A stretch of 64,000 bases of DNA from Eudromia elegans. Taxonomy: Eukaryota > Chordata > Aves > Tinamiformes > Tinamidae. Below, piece by piece: positions 13,370-25,407 of the stretch. The notes under the pieces are model-generated. The model was not told the origin of the DNA and ran no database searches. It saw nothing but the letters and a program-made list of their open reading frames with translations. Numbering within the stretch: position 1 is the stretch's first letter; the number at the start of each line of letters is the position of its first letter. A program made the position numbers and the translations under genes. The DNA lies in assembly GCA_003342815.1 (NCBI GenBank), contig PTEX01000094.1, positions 1,995,745 through 2,059,744 on the forward strand. Direction: 5' to 3'.

Positions 13370-16300
13370 ATATGCTTGCTTGGTAAGTTCCTAGGTCACA
13401 AACTGCAGAAATGAAGAGCACCAGCAGGCCAGAAATAGATTTTTCTACCTTGTCTGTTGGATGCTGCAAACACCACACCTGCAAATCAGGAAGTTTCATG
13501 GTCTAATGTCAAGCCAGAAGTAGTCCGTCGGTATCTGCGCCTCTGCTAACCACACTGCAATGAAAATGACAGACAGTGAGAGTCTACTGCTTGTAAATGG
13601 CCGTAGGGGGAAGTAGATGCCCCTTCCTTTCCTGCTAGCAAGAGCTGTATTCTAAAGATAAGTGAGGGAAAGATAAGCCGTGAAAAGTAAGACACTGTTG
13701 TATATGCCATTCATCAAAGATGTATCTATTATTTATGAAAAATACCCAAAACTGGAAGGTTTTTTGTTTTTCAAAAAATGCCCATTGTTCTATAGCAGTG
13801 CAATGTATATGGTTTCTATGAATGAACATGCATGTAGTTCCAAAGTGTGCAATTTTATTCCACTTCAAATTGCTGATAATTAATTAAGCACAATAATAAT
13901 AATTAAGCACAATACCAATTTCCCTTCTAGAGTTTAAGAAACAGTTTGAAAGCAAGAGTGTTATTAAGAATACTTCCAGAGCAGTAAATATAGCCATCTA
14001 ATCACATATAATGTCAAACTAGATATCTACGTCTGACTGAAATGAAGATATATATCACTGCACCTAGTATTTCAATGAAAATATATATCCATCCATCCTG
14101 CAGGCAGAAAATGTGATGTACAGAAAACATTTTTCAAAACACATAATTCCTTCAGTGATCTGATCCTAACACTCATTCTTGCCTCCAAAGTATTAAAAAG
14201 AAAACACTACATAAAATATTGCAGCTATTCTCTAGTCATGCATTTTGAGCTACAACAAAGCTGGTGAACATATATATATGAATATAAAAAAATACCACTC
14301 TGGATCAAAATTTACATCTTGGAAAAGAATGAGACTCACTAACAGGTCAATTGTTAAATCATGCATATGATACTGGAGGATTTGTTGACATTTGGTACCT
14401 GGTCCATCTCAAAACGACATTAGTCATTGTGCAGGTGTGTTGGCAGCTGGTACTGGTACTCTCAGCTCTAGAGCATGAAAAATTTCAACATCATCCTTGG
14501 AAAACCTCTGTTTCTTTTTTTCTGGACAAATTAAATCTCACATTCACTAATTGTCTCTTGTCTGCCCATGTGCAGTACTCGTCGTTTTTGATTCAACATG
14601 TACCAGGGACTCATGAGAACTTGCTGTTTCCCAGTGTGAGGTGAGGTTTGTGTTAGGTTTTTCCATAAGTGTGTTTGTGTGAGCCAAATTTATCAAGGGG
14701 ACTACTAACTGTGCAAACGGTCCTGCTTCTCACATCTCCTCACATCAGGTTTGGTGCTGCCTACAAACTTTGTCCAGTTTAGTGAAGACTTACTCGCTCA
14801 TTGGTGAACACCATTGCAAAGATACCAGGCAAAGGTATCTTTTGGGGATCAATAATTCTTATGTCTTTTAACATGATCATTCTTTCTACCTATTTGCTTT
14901 CCTAAAAAAATATGTGATAGTAAGTCATAACTTGGAAGACAAAAGCCAATGGCCTAGTCCTGCAATTTTAAGTGTATTTCACCCTCATAGATGATATTTA
15001 TCACTCTTCTCACTTAAAAGTCCACATGACTTTTCCAAACCTGGAAAGAATTCAAATGTTACTTACTTACCAAGAGGAGCAGAAAATACATCTCTATTCA
15101 GAAAATCAGCATCCAGCATAGTTTTCCAGTGTGATTTTATATTCTTCGCTTTAAAGATTGTATCACCAGTCATGATAAATAGTAAATGTACTATGTGAAA
15201 CCATTCAGCACAGAGAACATTAGCAGCCTCACTACTCTTGCCTAAAAATAAAATAAAATACCCCTCAGTAATCAGAACTGTTTTATTAAGTAATTAAACA
15301 AGCAACTCATTAGCATTAACCATACTACACATTCTAATGACCCAATTTATTTTAAACTTTGGATCCAAGCACATCTGACTTACACAAGGCCGCTACCCTA
15401 ATTCTAAAAACAATCCTAATTTACAGCATCTTTCACAGCATTTTCTGCCACATCAGACCATGTCCCATTACAAATGGACTTATTCAGCAGACTAGGTCAG
15501 GTCAGCATGAAGGAAGGAAGAGAGGGAACTTGCTAGTTTTGTTTTGTCAGTAGGTTTTTTTTCTGAACATTTGCTAAATTTCTTTTAACTTAAATGTACC
15601 TAAGGACTAAACAGGACTAAAATTGACTCTTTTCTATATGTTACAGATTCTTGCTCTCTCTCAAGGACACTATCTGGTATGATACGTCCTGCTGAAATCC
15701 AAATCCTACTTATTCAAGGTGCAGACTGTAAATAAAAAGGCAAAAATTAGAGGATGATTTCTTTTGATACAGTACATTCATTCCAGACACCATCCAGACC
15801 ACTGGGCCGTCCTTGGCTTTGGCACTAGAGATATAGGGGATCACAGACACATTCCCAATAGTTTTGCATTTCATGCAGATAGTGATTGAGCTTATGTGAC
15901 TGTGATGACCTCAGAGTAGTGAACACCATGGATGCATGTGGACTTCCTCAGTGTCTGCACAACAGTGTCCATCAATGGCTGCCCTTCACACAGAAGAGCT
16001 TCCTAGTCAATGGAGTGCTGCTCAGTCAATGCTCTATGGCCTTGTTTTTAAAGATCACCAAATAATTTAATCAAATTACCTACAATTAAACACACACACA
16101 TATATATATATAAAATATATATACGTCTTTCCCTATGGTTATACCCTTGAGAAGTTTCTCTTTAACATAATTTTTGTGACAGTACAAGTGGGAGCATATT
16201 GCTCCCAATATGTCAAGAGCTCTCAAAGGAGAGAAGTCCATGGAGACCTAGTCTGACTCAAACAGAGAAACTATAATTCACATTTTTAAAAATTCAGTGT

Positions 16301-16390
16301 AAAATTTACACTCTTATTAAAAAATGTATCCTGTTTGATTTTGCTTAATTTTAAGAAAAACAAATGCAGCTAGGGTTCCCAAATATGGAT
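13370..16390. other. Non-coding AT-rich DNA, no gene recognised
   Basis: No recognisable gene. A small duplication of AATTAAGCACAATA lies near 13880-13912, and a compound (CA)5(TA)6 run lies at 16091-16112 just upstream of the CR1 insertion. Otherwise it is ordinary AT-rich sequence. Confidence 0.6.
16091..16124. repeat. Compound (CA)n(TA)n microsatellite
   Basis: Five CA units run straight into six TA units, followed by an imperfect AT-rich extension. It lies about 270 bp before the CR1 copy and is not part of it. Confidence 0.8.
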
Positions 16391-17477
16391 GTCATCTATT
16401 AACGTCATCTATCTGGATTTCAGCAAAGCTTTTGACACGGTGCTGCATAGCATCCTCCTGGGCAAGCTCCAGAAGTGTGGCATAAATGAGTGGACAGTGA
16501 GGTGGATTAGGAATTGGCTGGATGACAGGGCCCAGAGAGTAGTAATCAGTGNTGCAGAGTCCAGCTGGAGGCCTGTGGTTAGTGGTGTCCCCCAGGGGTC
16601 AGTCCTTGGTCCGGTCCTGTTCAATTTATTCATTAACGACCTAGATGAAGGGATGGAGTGCTCCCTCAGCAAGTTTGCTGATGATACTAAGCTGGGAGGA
16701 ATAGCTGACAGCCCTGAGGGCTGCGCTGCCATCCAGAGGGACCTGGACAGACTGGACAGCTGGGCGGCGAGTAACCTCATGAAGTTCAACAAGGGCAAGT
16801 GTAGGGTCCTGCACCTGGGGAGGAATAACCCTAGACATGCCTACAGGCTGGGGACCGACCTCCTGGAGAGCAGCCCCGCAGAGAGGGACCTGGGCGTCAT
16901 GGTGGACGACAAGTTGACCATGAGGCAGCAGTGTGCCCTCGTGGCCAAGAAGGCCAATGGGATCTTGGGGTGCATTAAGCAGAGCGTCTCCAGCAGGTCG
17001 AGGGAGGTGATTCTGCCCCTCTACTCAGCCCTGGTGAGGCCGCACCTCGAGTACTGTGTGCAGTTCTGGGCTCCCCAGTGCAGGAGGGATGTGGAGCTGC
17101 TAGAGAGAGTCCAGCGCAGGGCCACAAAGATGATTAGGGGCCTGGAACATCTGCCCTATGAGGAAAGGCTGAGAGAGCTGGGCCTCTTCAGTCTGGAGAA
17201 GAGAAGACTGAGAGGAGACCTGATCAATGTGTATAAATACCTCAAGACAGGGAGCGAGGAGGATGGTGCCAGGCTCTTCTCAGTGGTGGTCAGTGATAGA
17301 ACTAGAGGAAATGGCCACAAATTGAGGCACCAAAAGTTCCACAGGAACTTGAGAAATAATTTCTTAACAGTGAGGGTGACAGAGCCCTGGAACAGGCTGC
17401 CCAGAGAGGTGGTGGAGTCTCCTTCTCTGGAGATCTTCAGATCCCACTTGGACACCACCCTGTGCCACATGCTGTAG
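16389..17477 (+). CDS. CR1 LINE ORF2 fragment: reverse transcriptase core and C-terminus
   Basis: A 362-codon open frame encodes the second half of the CR1 non-LTR retrotransposon ORF2 protein. Visible motifs are [11 protein letters not shown] at residues 8-18 (RT motif A, catalytic Asp10), [10 protein letters not shown] at 66-75 (motif B), and FADD at 96-99 (motif C, catalytic aspartates). These are followed by the thumb-like region and the conserved C-terminal block ending near [19 protein letters not shown]. The endonuclease domain and N-terminal RT fingers are absent, because the copy is 5'-truncated just before motif A. The ATG at 16389 is only the first one in the open frame, since CR1 similarity seems to begin near 16397, so it is not the native start. 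Residue 55 is undetermined because base 16552 is N. The frame has no stop, which suggests a fairly recent insertion, but without endonuclease it cannot be autonomous. Confidence 0.95.
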   Translation: MSSINVIYLDFSKAFDTVLHSILLGKLQKCGINEWTVRWIRNWLDDRAQRVVISXAESSWRPVVSGVPQGSVLGPVLFNLFINDLDEGMECSLSKFADDTKLGGIADSPEGCAAIQRDLDRLDSWAASNLMKFNKGKCRVLHLGRNNPRHAYRLGTDLLESSPAERDLGVMVDDKLTMRQQCALVAKKANGILGCIKQSVSSRSREVILPLYSALVRPHLEYCVQFWAPQCRRDVELLERVQRRATKMIRGLEHLPYEERLRELGLFSLEKRRLRGDLINVYKYLKTGSEEDGARLFSVVVSDRTRGNGHKLRHQKFHRNLRNNFLTVRVTEPWNRLPREVVESPSLEIFRSHLDTTLCHML

Positions 17478-17556
17478 GAGACTCTGTGTGTGCCAGGGAG
17501 TTGGACTAGATGATCTCTAGAGCTCCCTTCCAACCTTAAGCATTCTATGATTCTAA
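16395..17556 (+). mobile_element. 5'-truncated CR1 LINE copy
   Basis: The element consists of the truncated ORF2, a short 3' untranslated region from 17478, and a terminal ATTCTATGATTCTA tail at about 17542-17555. That tail is the hallmark of bird CR1 families, which end in a short 8-bp-type repeat rather than poly(A). The 3' untranslated region carries TTGGACTAGATGATCTCTAG, the most conserved CR1 tail segment. Severe 5' truncation is usual for CR1. It is the youngest-looking repeat in the window and is visibly richer in G and C than its flanks. No target-site duplication was identified, as expected for CR1. Confidence 0.95.
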
Positions 17557-17559
17557 GAA

Positions 17560-20045
17560 ATACCACCCAAGTGAACAGAGGAGTGACTGTCACCATGTCT
17601 GAAGGCAGTGCTGCATCTGAGGCTGCTGTTGTCCAAGGATTACTTCTATTTGAGATACAGTTCCTCAAGAAAAGCCAATTCCCCAAGAACAAGATGAGTG
17701 ACTCCATTAAGATGAGCCTGACCTGACTCCTTCTGCCTTGAGCTACTACCCTAACATGGTTGTGAGGTTTTGGGCATCTCAAAGCATGGGCAGAGCATAT
17801 AGACACATCTGAATATGTGTTAAAACAAGTCTCTATCTGCTATATCATAGTCTTCCCTTGCAGGCAACTTTGGTGCTTATCTGTGATCTTTGCTACAAGA
17901 GGATTTTGAGTTTAAATCTAATAAGCTCGAGTTAGCTTCAAAGAGGAAGGTCACTGGCTGTGATCAGATGAGATGACTGACACTTGCCTTCCGGAAGAGT
18001 TCCATCAAATGAAAAAATAAACCTCTCATTAGTGAGGAATTTGGCTGAAGATGCTAAAAACCTGCATCCTGCTATTGATTCTGGACACACTTTGTAGACA
18101 GATTAATTTAAATGTTTACTGTATCTAATCTTTCATTACATGCATCTGCATGCTTCATAAAACCAATTTACCTTCAGTATGGAAAGATTAAGCAGTAGAG
18201 ATGCAAGCTATATAAAGAATTAAGGGCAAGAGCATCGGAACATGACATTAATCTCCTTTCTAATTTTCTGTGCTCCCCTTTTTGTCATGCAAGGTGACAT
18301 CCCTCACAGCAACTGAATGATTTATACAATGAAGGGTAATTCTTAACTATCTTTAATATTGGTACAATGGCTCATTTATCTTAAGGCAAAAGACATATGC
18401 AAGATTATCTATTCAGGTTAGGCACTGAATCATTAAAAGAAGACTTATTCATGAATAAATATAGGCTATCTGTGTTTGTCTCTCTGGTTTCAAGTAAATA
18501 ATGTGTGTCCATTGTGAACACTTATATTCAAGTCCCTCCCCCCCAAAAATAAATGGACTCTAGATTCTTTTGATGAAATGTATCTTCAAAATGGAATAAA
18601 GCCTTGAAAAATAAAACTAAGGAAGACTTGCCCACTTATTTTCACAATCTACACTTCGATATGAATATCATGACATGTCAGCAAAACAAAATGAACCAAA
18701 TAAAGATATCTAATCTATTCTAGCCTAATTCTAGTCTCAGAGATCGCATGGATTGCATGAAGTGAGAAAATTATCCCTATTTTAACATCTTTAGCTGTAA
18801 TATTAACTCCATCAATATTTTTGTGGGTTTTGATAGATTTGAAACATCCTCAGGATTTTGTCCCTAAATTGATTGAGTCTCTCAGCTGTAACTGCCTGAA
18901 CTTTCTGTTGCTTGTTAGTGTCTGATGAGGTTGAGTTTCAACTACAGTCTGGTGACTGGAAATTTTGTAGGGTCTCATGTATACTCAGTGGCAGAAAGCC
19001 AGGTCAGAATGAGATGATATTTCATGCAGTGCAAGCAGCACTGTTCGTGGACCAGGGGGAGACTATTTTTTTCGCAGCTAAGCAAAGATTTCTAGTGCAA
19101 TGGAACTAAGAAAATTGAAAAAAAGGCATTAAAAATCCAGGAGACAGAGGGATTCCTTGTTGAATTATTGCTGAGGCCAAAGGGAAAGTAACCCCAGATG
19201 GCCAAAGTCCCATTTCCCATGCATATGAGGTCTGATTGTGGCATGTAGTAAATCTGATCTCCCTGAGGGCTGCACATGTTATGCACAGAAGAGAGAAGGA
19301 TGAGGAAAGAAACCTGTTACTTTCAGGGTTTATATTGACAAAAGCCCTCTTTGTTACCCAGAAACACTTCCTCCCCTTTGCTAAAGAAAATGTTGAGAGT
19401 TACGTGTCAGATAAGAGGAAACCACGACACACACAAAAGCATTTTTCCCTGTTCACCTGAAAGGGAGATCTGGGAATACAGCTTCAGCACATGACTCCCA
19501 AAGCACTTGAATCTGTCATCAAATGCCTTACAATATCTCTAAGAGAACAATAGGATCAGGGAGCCTTCTGGAGCGGATAAGAAGGCATGTATGAGAGGCT
19601 TGATTGGGGGAAGAGTGTGAAATCTCTTCTAGGACAACCCAGAAGAGAGAATAGTAATGTGCAGCCAACACCTGAAGTCTCTGGGAATAATGTTCCCTTT
19701 GACATAGGGACATAAGAGGAAAAAGAAGGGATTTAAGTGAATGAGTGGGTTGAGATACACAATACTTTTTCCCACTGAAGCAGTGAACTACTATTTTATA
19801 TGGGTTGGGATAGATGCTTCATTCTGTTTCATCCTGTTTCATTCACAGCCACCAGAGCTCTTGGCCATTCACAGGAGAGGATTGGATTGGTTTGATGTGA
19901 CATGGCAAATCCAAGTCCATGGTTACTTGCCACTTCATTGTCTTTGGCATGTTTACAGATATTTTGAGGATTATTTTGTGCTATTTTCCTACCTTCTTCT
20001 GTCCACTCTTACCAAGGCTGCACCACATTAGAGTGCTGTCTTCCA
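17560..20045. other. Non-coding DNA, no gene recognised
   Basis: No known exon or repeat was recognised between the CR1 3' end and the hairpin at 20049. An open frame that runs antisense into the CR1 copy (17156-17806 minus) is a by-product of the GC-rich element and opens with GTG. A nine-C run lies near 18537-18545. Confidence 0.6.
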
Positions 20046-20048
20046 TAA

Positions 20049-20079
20049 CCTGAACTGCTGGTCCTCTCTGCAGTTCAGG
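20049..20079. repeat. Perfect inverted repeat (10 bp arms, 11 nt loop)
   Basis: CCTGAACTGC at 20049-20058 is the exact reverse complement of GCAGTTCAGG at 20070-20079. The last arm is immediately followed by a 3 x 17 bp tandem array. The function is unknown. Confidence 0.85.
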
Positions 20080-20130
20080 TTCCTAGTCCAAACAAATTCC
20101 TAGTCCAAACAGATTCCTAGTCTAAACAAA
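20080..20130. repeat. Tandem array, 3 x 17 bp
   Basis: Three adjacent 17-bp units begin at 20080, 20097 and 20114. They follow the pattern TTCCTAGTCCAAACAAA with one substitution in each of the second and third units. It is a small minisatellite abutting a perfect hairpin. It is not part of any mobile element I recognise. Confidence 0.9.
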
Positions 20131-21955
20131 TAATTTCTCTATAGGCAATGGTCATGGTAACTGCTACTTTACTAAAATCAGAGATAAGACAGAGCCAAGG
20201 AAAGCCTAAACAAGTGTGAGATGTCACTGAAGAACTGTCAAAACACAAGCTCTAATATGCACTCAAAAAAAAAGTTGTCTTTTTTTAAATAAAAATGCAC
20301 ATGTTCATTTTTCTGCCCCACAAAAACATATATACACTGGGAGACAAAGAACTATTTATTTTTAAGCACATTGGGATACCTCAAATTGAAATTTAAAAGT
20401 GAAACCATCAGTCCAAACAAGCCTCAGCTTGGCCCAATTCAAAACTCCAGGACGTCAATGGAAAGATTTTCATAGTCTTCAATGTGCTTCGAATCTGTCT
20501 CTCCTGAGAGCTGCCATCATCAATCCCTGCTCAGAGGAGGACGGAGAGAACAATGGCAGTCTGAAAAAAAATGCAAGCCTCTATTGAAAAATGCCTTCCA
20601 GTCTTTATTTACTTGTCAAATGTAGGAGAACAAATCACTGCAAGTTTTCCTTCCACGGGAATTACCCAGACAACTTTTTGCTCTGAAAAGTTGGGGTTCA
20701 GGTTTTATGGCATCACTTTGCTTTCTCTTACAGGAATTTTCTCAAATATAAAATGCATGTCTGAGGAAAGAAAAATCAATCAAAGCATAATAACTTATTC
20801 AATATTATAGACTAGCGCTGCCAGTGAAAATATGATAAAGGAATAATCAGAGTGCATTAGACCCAATCCTTACCCAAGTTACATGAACACATCTTTTGTT
20901 GTAATGGAGGCAGCTTTGCTATTTTAGGATCTGTGATCCCATACAAAAAGCATGTGCCCATATTAATTTTATGCCAGAGTAATTTTATATGCTTTTATGA
21001 AATCATACTGCATTTACACCAATGAGAGACACATAAGAAATATTTTCCACAGATACTCTTTTTAAACAGAGGAAAGAGCTATAACTTGGATATCGTTTTC
21101 AGAAATAGGAGCCTTTTGCTCTGTGTAAGGATGATCAACAGTACTGTAAAGAAAAATAATGTCTATTGAACAAGGTCCACTTACTATAGTGTCCACAAAA
21201 TACTAACTAAAGACCGAAAAAAAATTAAAGACTTTAATAAAAATACTGATTCTAACACAGGGTAAAGTAAACTAAATTCTTCTCTTAGAAGCAGCTATCT
21301 GAAAGAGGAGATTCCTCCTGAACAATTAAGGATTTTCTTCTGGTTGTCATTTTTGTCTTTAACCTTCATTCAGTTTGCATCCTAAAGGTCTCTCTGCTAA
21401 TAAAGTTACACTTTCAGCTCTTCTCACCTTCTGTAATTTGCCTAAATTATAGAAGGCAAATTAAGCCAGCTCAAAACAATATTAAAAACTGATGCTACCA
21501 TCATAATTAAATCACAGCAGATGCAAAAGGATGACAGAGCGTTAGTTGTAAATATATCAAGTGGTTCTGATGACAGTAATGCATTTTATTAGGGAAAACT
21601 ATCATCATTTTTATGATCTAATGCACATTTACCCTTTTTTTGCCCTTCAGTCATCCGATAAGACATAAGGTAAATTAGATTCCCGCATGTTAATTTTTTT
21701 CCCTAATTAGCCAGTACTAAGACTCTATTCTACTAAGACTCTTCTTATTTAGCTGTGGCTCTTGCACGTGTACCAGGTCTGTGACTAAGGTAGAATCACT
21801 GTTTTTGAGAGCTCTTAGGGGTTATTGCTCACCTACCACTGTAATCTCACTGGTAGACTCATGCAACATGCTCCAAAAAGAGATCCTGGGTCTCAGCTCT
21901 GTCCTTTTTTCTTCTACATATCCCTAGCTAGATTCCAAGCTAGACCCAAGCTGGA
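20131..21955. other. Non-coding AT-rich DNA, no gene recognised
   Basis: No gene seen. A direct repeat of TACTAAGACTCT occurs at 21715-21726 and 21731-21742. The part at 21440-21720 is rich in ATTA/TAAT cores and could be conserved non-coding sequence, but nothing in it is specific enough for a separate call. Confidence 0.55.
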
Positions 21956-21959
21956 GATG

Positions 21960-22110
21960 TGTGGAGACTGGTGGAGCAATGATAGGAACATGAGGAGTGT
22001 GGAACTGAATCCTCTCGGTTATGGAGGGGCTTGAACCCAGGTTTCCAGTCCCTGGAGACTTTCACTAATCCCTTGGCTAAAAGCAGACTTTTAGCCAAGT
22101 TAAAAGCACT
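21960..22110. repeat. Possible ancient tRNA-like SINE remnant with strong hairpin
   Basis: GGCTTGAACCCAGGTTTCC at about 22028-22046, followed by a CACTAATCCCTTGGCTAAAAG-like stretch, resembles tRNA-derived retroposon text. The reverse complement GGTTCAAGCC fits the pol III B-box pattern GWTCRANNC. A perfect 12-bp hairpin (22072-22099) lies at its right side. No complete A box or cloverleaf was found, so a functional tRNA is excluded. The family assignment is a guess from pattern memory. Confidence 0.3.
22072..22099. repeat. Perfect 12-bp hairpin with 4-nt loop
   Basis: CTTGGCTAAAAG (22072-22083), loop CAGA, then CTTTTAGCCAAG (22088-22099): the arms are exact reverse complements. A T-rich tail is absent, and neither neighbouring strand shows an open frame of note, so a bacterial-style terminator is not implied. 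It may be a relic of a repeat or a structured RNA. Confidence 0.85.
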
Positions 22111-24305
22111 GCCTCCTCCCCACGTGATGTAAAGGTATGAAGGATATTTGGCTAGAGGCAGAAGCTGTGCATCAAGAAGGAGATAGAGATGTCACCTTGA
22201 AAAAGTGAAGTAATAGCAGCAAGAAGGGTGAGGAGAAAACCTTCACGGGCCATTTCATTTTTGCACGGTGCCCAGTGCAAATAGGGCTAATTGCTCCTTA
22301 GGATAGATGGACTTGGTCACCTCAGTCTGAAGAGAAATGTCCGTGCTTGGCAGCTGATGCTCTCTCCTCTCCTTTTGGGTTCTGCTCCAAAGCAGCTGCT
22401 TCTCTCCATGTTTGCAGGGTGGTTTTTCAGGATTAGCTCTAGATCTGAGTGAGCATTGCTGACTACATCCTGACCAGGAAGGATCCCACTATATGGTATT
22501 TATACCTGCATCACGTTACAGGGGTGTCACAAATAGCCCATGTTCCTACATATTTTTGAGGCTACTGCATGGAAGGCTAACCCTGGAGATATTCACAGTT
22601 TTCTCATTCTCACAGGACTCTCAGGTTCACTAAATACCAGGATCTTTCATTTGGATTTAGCCCATTGGTTTCCTCTGCCACCCAGTCTGTGCAACCTTAC
22701 ACATTAGGCTTGAGAAAGAAAATATACTCAGCAAAAGTAAGGCTATTTCCTGTAGCTAGGAGCATCAATCAAACTAAGCGAAGGGAAATGAAGTGGAAAT
22801 GGAGTGTGACATCTGGGGAAAAGCCTTCTTTGGATCACTCTCGTTGTTGTTGATTACAGCTACACTTCACAATTCCTTCATTTCTCTCTGGTATGTAAAA
22901 TAATAGCTTTGATTAAGGGTGGTAGATGGATGTCTACTTGCAGTGGCCTGCTTTGGGAAACGATGGTGTGTGGCTAACGTGGTGCCAGAGGTAATCACAT
23001 TGATTGTAGATAAGTAGTCACCAATTCTGCCTCTTGATCATAACAGAGATAACCCAAAGAACAATTAATTTTCTCAAGAATCAAGGATTCTTAATTAATT
23101 CTCAAGAATTAAGAATTAAGCAGTCACAGTTAAGAGGCCTGTGATGTCACCATCAAATTTTCAATTAAAAGCTGGGATCTAGTTTTGAAATTAGTGTTTG
23201 GACATATTGCAATGGCTTGAGTCAAAATCATAGAGCAGAACCCTTCTCATCTCTGGAAGGACTGTTTCAGGTTTTTAACCCTCACATTTGAGGGATTTTT
23301 TATTACTAAATTAAAGAAAAATTCACCAGAATCACCAGGGTGCTGTGAAGAATTGATATAAAAAACAAATAATGATTAGTTTTTCCTCTTTCCTAAAATT
23401 CTGCTTTAAATATTTCCCAAGAAGAACATTTTCTTTCCAGGTCCTTAAAATAAAGCAAACAATTCCAGAGTAGGTGACAGCACTTGTATTTATTATTTGA
23501 CAAGCCTTATGCAACTAAAAATTATATCTGACCGTATTTTTGATCGTTTTGCAGGAGCTAGTGCCATTAGAAATGAAATAACCACCTTCTGAGAATGCTT
23601 CCTTTTGGTTTAGTGCCTCATCTTGTTTTATGAGGCAACCTTCGTAGCCTTTTGTTTTTATTCTGGGTTTTCATGTTGCCATTCCCGTTACTCAGCTAGC
23701 CCTGTCGTCCTTTACACTCTAAAACCCAGGGGCTCTATCAGGCCATAAAAATATTCGCATGTAAAATTTGTGAACCTGAGTTATGACAATAATAAAAGAA
23801 CTTCATGCATTTGAAAAAAAAAAATTGGTTAATCCTTTTTGTAATGTTAAAAAAAGGGAATCTTAAAAATTAAAGAGGATAAAAATATCTCTTCTGCATG
23901 CTGGCTTCTCAGTTGCTAGCCCTGTGTGTAGCCAGCAAAAAGTGAATTTCTCCACTTTTAACACATCTTTCCTGAAACTCATTTTATTCCCTGCAATCCT
24001 CCATGCCTTTTCCTCTAGAAGCCTTGCACATATGAACATATTCCAGTGTTGGTTCACTGGCTCTGCCTCCTCTTTTCAGAGCTAATAGATGAGGTCGGTG
24101 TAGTTCTATTATTTTATATTTTGGAGAAAATTTACATCAAAAAACTCGAGAAAAATTGCAATATGTGGCTTTACCTCACACACTGTGGGCTGCCCAAAGG
24201 AATTGGAGCCCTGTGATTTTCTTCATTTTTCTGAACAGAAGATGTTTCACATAAAGCAGAGATGCTAAATGAACTCAGACAAAAAGGCCAATTACAACTT
24301 TTATC
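22110..24305. other. Non-coding DNA, no gene recognised
   Basis: No gene recognised. Small inverted repeats occur at 23088-23115 (TTCTTAATT / AATTAAGAA) and 23614-23637 (TGCCTCAT / ATGAGGCA). At 23791 an AATAAA hexamer is followed 17 bases later by eleven A residues (see findings). Confidence 0.55.
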
Positions 24306-24309
24306 TGTA

Positions 24310-24545
24310 ATCTGTGGTCTTGGCTGTTAAGTTTCATCCTCAGATTATACGTGATAAACAATCTCTCTTTCAACTAAACGTAGACCACTTGCTCATGCAA
24401 ATTACAGCATCCCAAGCGGCGCATACCATTACAGTAATTGCATTTACAAATGGTGTGAGCATGCCTGCACCATTGGGGAAAACATTTTTTAGCTCTAGCT
24501 TCATTAATCTTCAGATTGAAGGCTGTGTGGAGATGACGGGCTTGT
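24310..24545. promoter_or_regulatory. Candidate conserved non-coding element
   Basis: The segment is repeat-free and keeps several CpGs (near 24350, 24379, 24416-24420 and 24537). It carries an exact POU octamer ATGCAAAT at 24395-24402, next to TAAT/ATTA-type homeodomain cores. No coding frame of note is present. This texture is typical of vertebrate developmental enhancers, but no alignment is available here, so the call is inference only. Confidence 0.3.
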
Positions 24546-24549
24546 TCAG

Positions 24550-25405
24550 AGCTCGGGGTCCGTACGGCAGAGCTCCACTGGTTCCCATGTGAAAGTTGCC
24601 CTGTGGAGCACCAGGAGTTGGCATTTGTGGGAGGTTCTCCAGATGTTGCTCCTGCAATGTCTGTTCACAACTGAGAAGTGGATATAAAATTCCCTCAAGT
24701 AAAAAGGGGACATTCTATACTCACTTTTTTTCTCCAAGTAATTACATAAAAGGAATCTATAGTTGAAAAAAAGTGGCATTGTGATTCTTAGAAATGAGGT
24801 GGATAAGGCTGCAAAACAAGCTGACATTAGGTCTTTCCCCACCTTCCTAATAATATTTATTTCAGAGAATTAAAAACCTCTTTGCAAATGAATATAGCTA
24901 CATAGAGAAAATCACCTCTTAAGCCGCTTTACAGTCTCAGAGCCTTTCTTGTGTGAAAAACAACTCTCTAATAAATAGGAGAATGGAAATTCAAGTTAAT
25001 ACAAAAAAAAAGTACCACTTTGATAGGAAAGTATTTTTGGCACATAAAACATAATGTCATATATGAAATTTAGACATGACTGTAGCACTCCTATGGCTAG
25101 TTCCAAAGCTGTGATGAAGATGTGACGGCCAGAAAATTCAGATCTCATATGAGCCGTCTCAAATTAGAGATAAGCAGTAATTACAGTAATTCACTTAGGC
25201 AAATAGACAGAGAAACTCAGGTAAATGGATGCAGGATACAGCAGTTGGATAATCTATCAGACTGGCACAACTATATATATATTTCAAAAAGATCTGTTAA
25301 AGCACTTGCAACAGAGAAAATGAACAATTAGATCTGATTGGAATATCCTTGCCCTGATGTGGGGAATAAAACTTCCAAAAGTTTAACAAAAGACATCAGC
25401 TCTTT
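24550..25405. other. Non-coding DNA, no gene recognised
   Basis: AT-rich sequence with no recognisable gene, RNA or repeat before the short CR1 tail at 25408. Confidence 0.55.
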
Positions 25406-25407
25406 CT

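Noticed and set aside
17156-17806. 216-codon open frame on the minus strand
   Set aside because: It is mostly antisense to the CR1 ORF2 and opens with GTG. It is a shadow of the GC-rich element.
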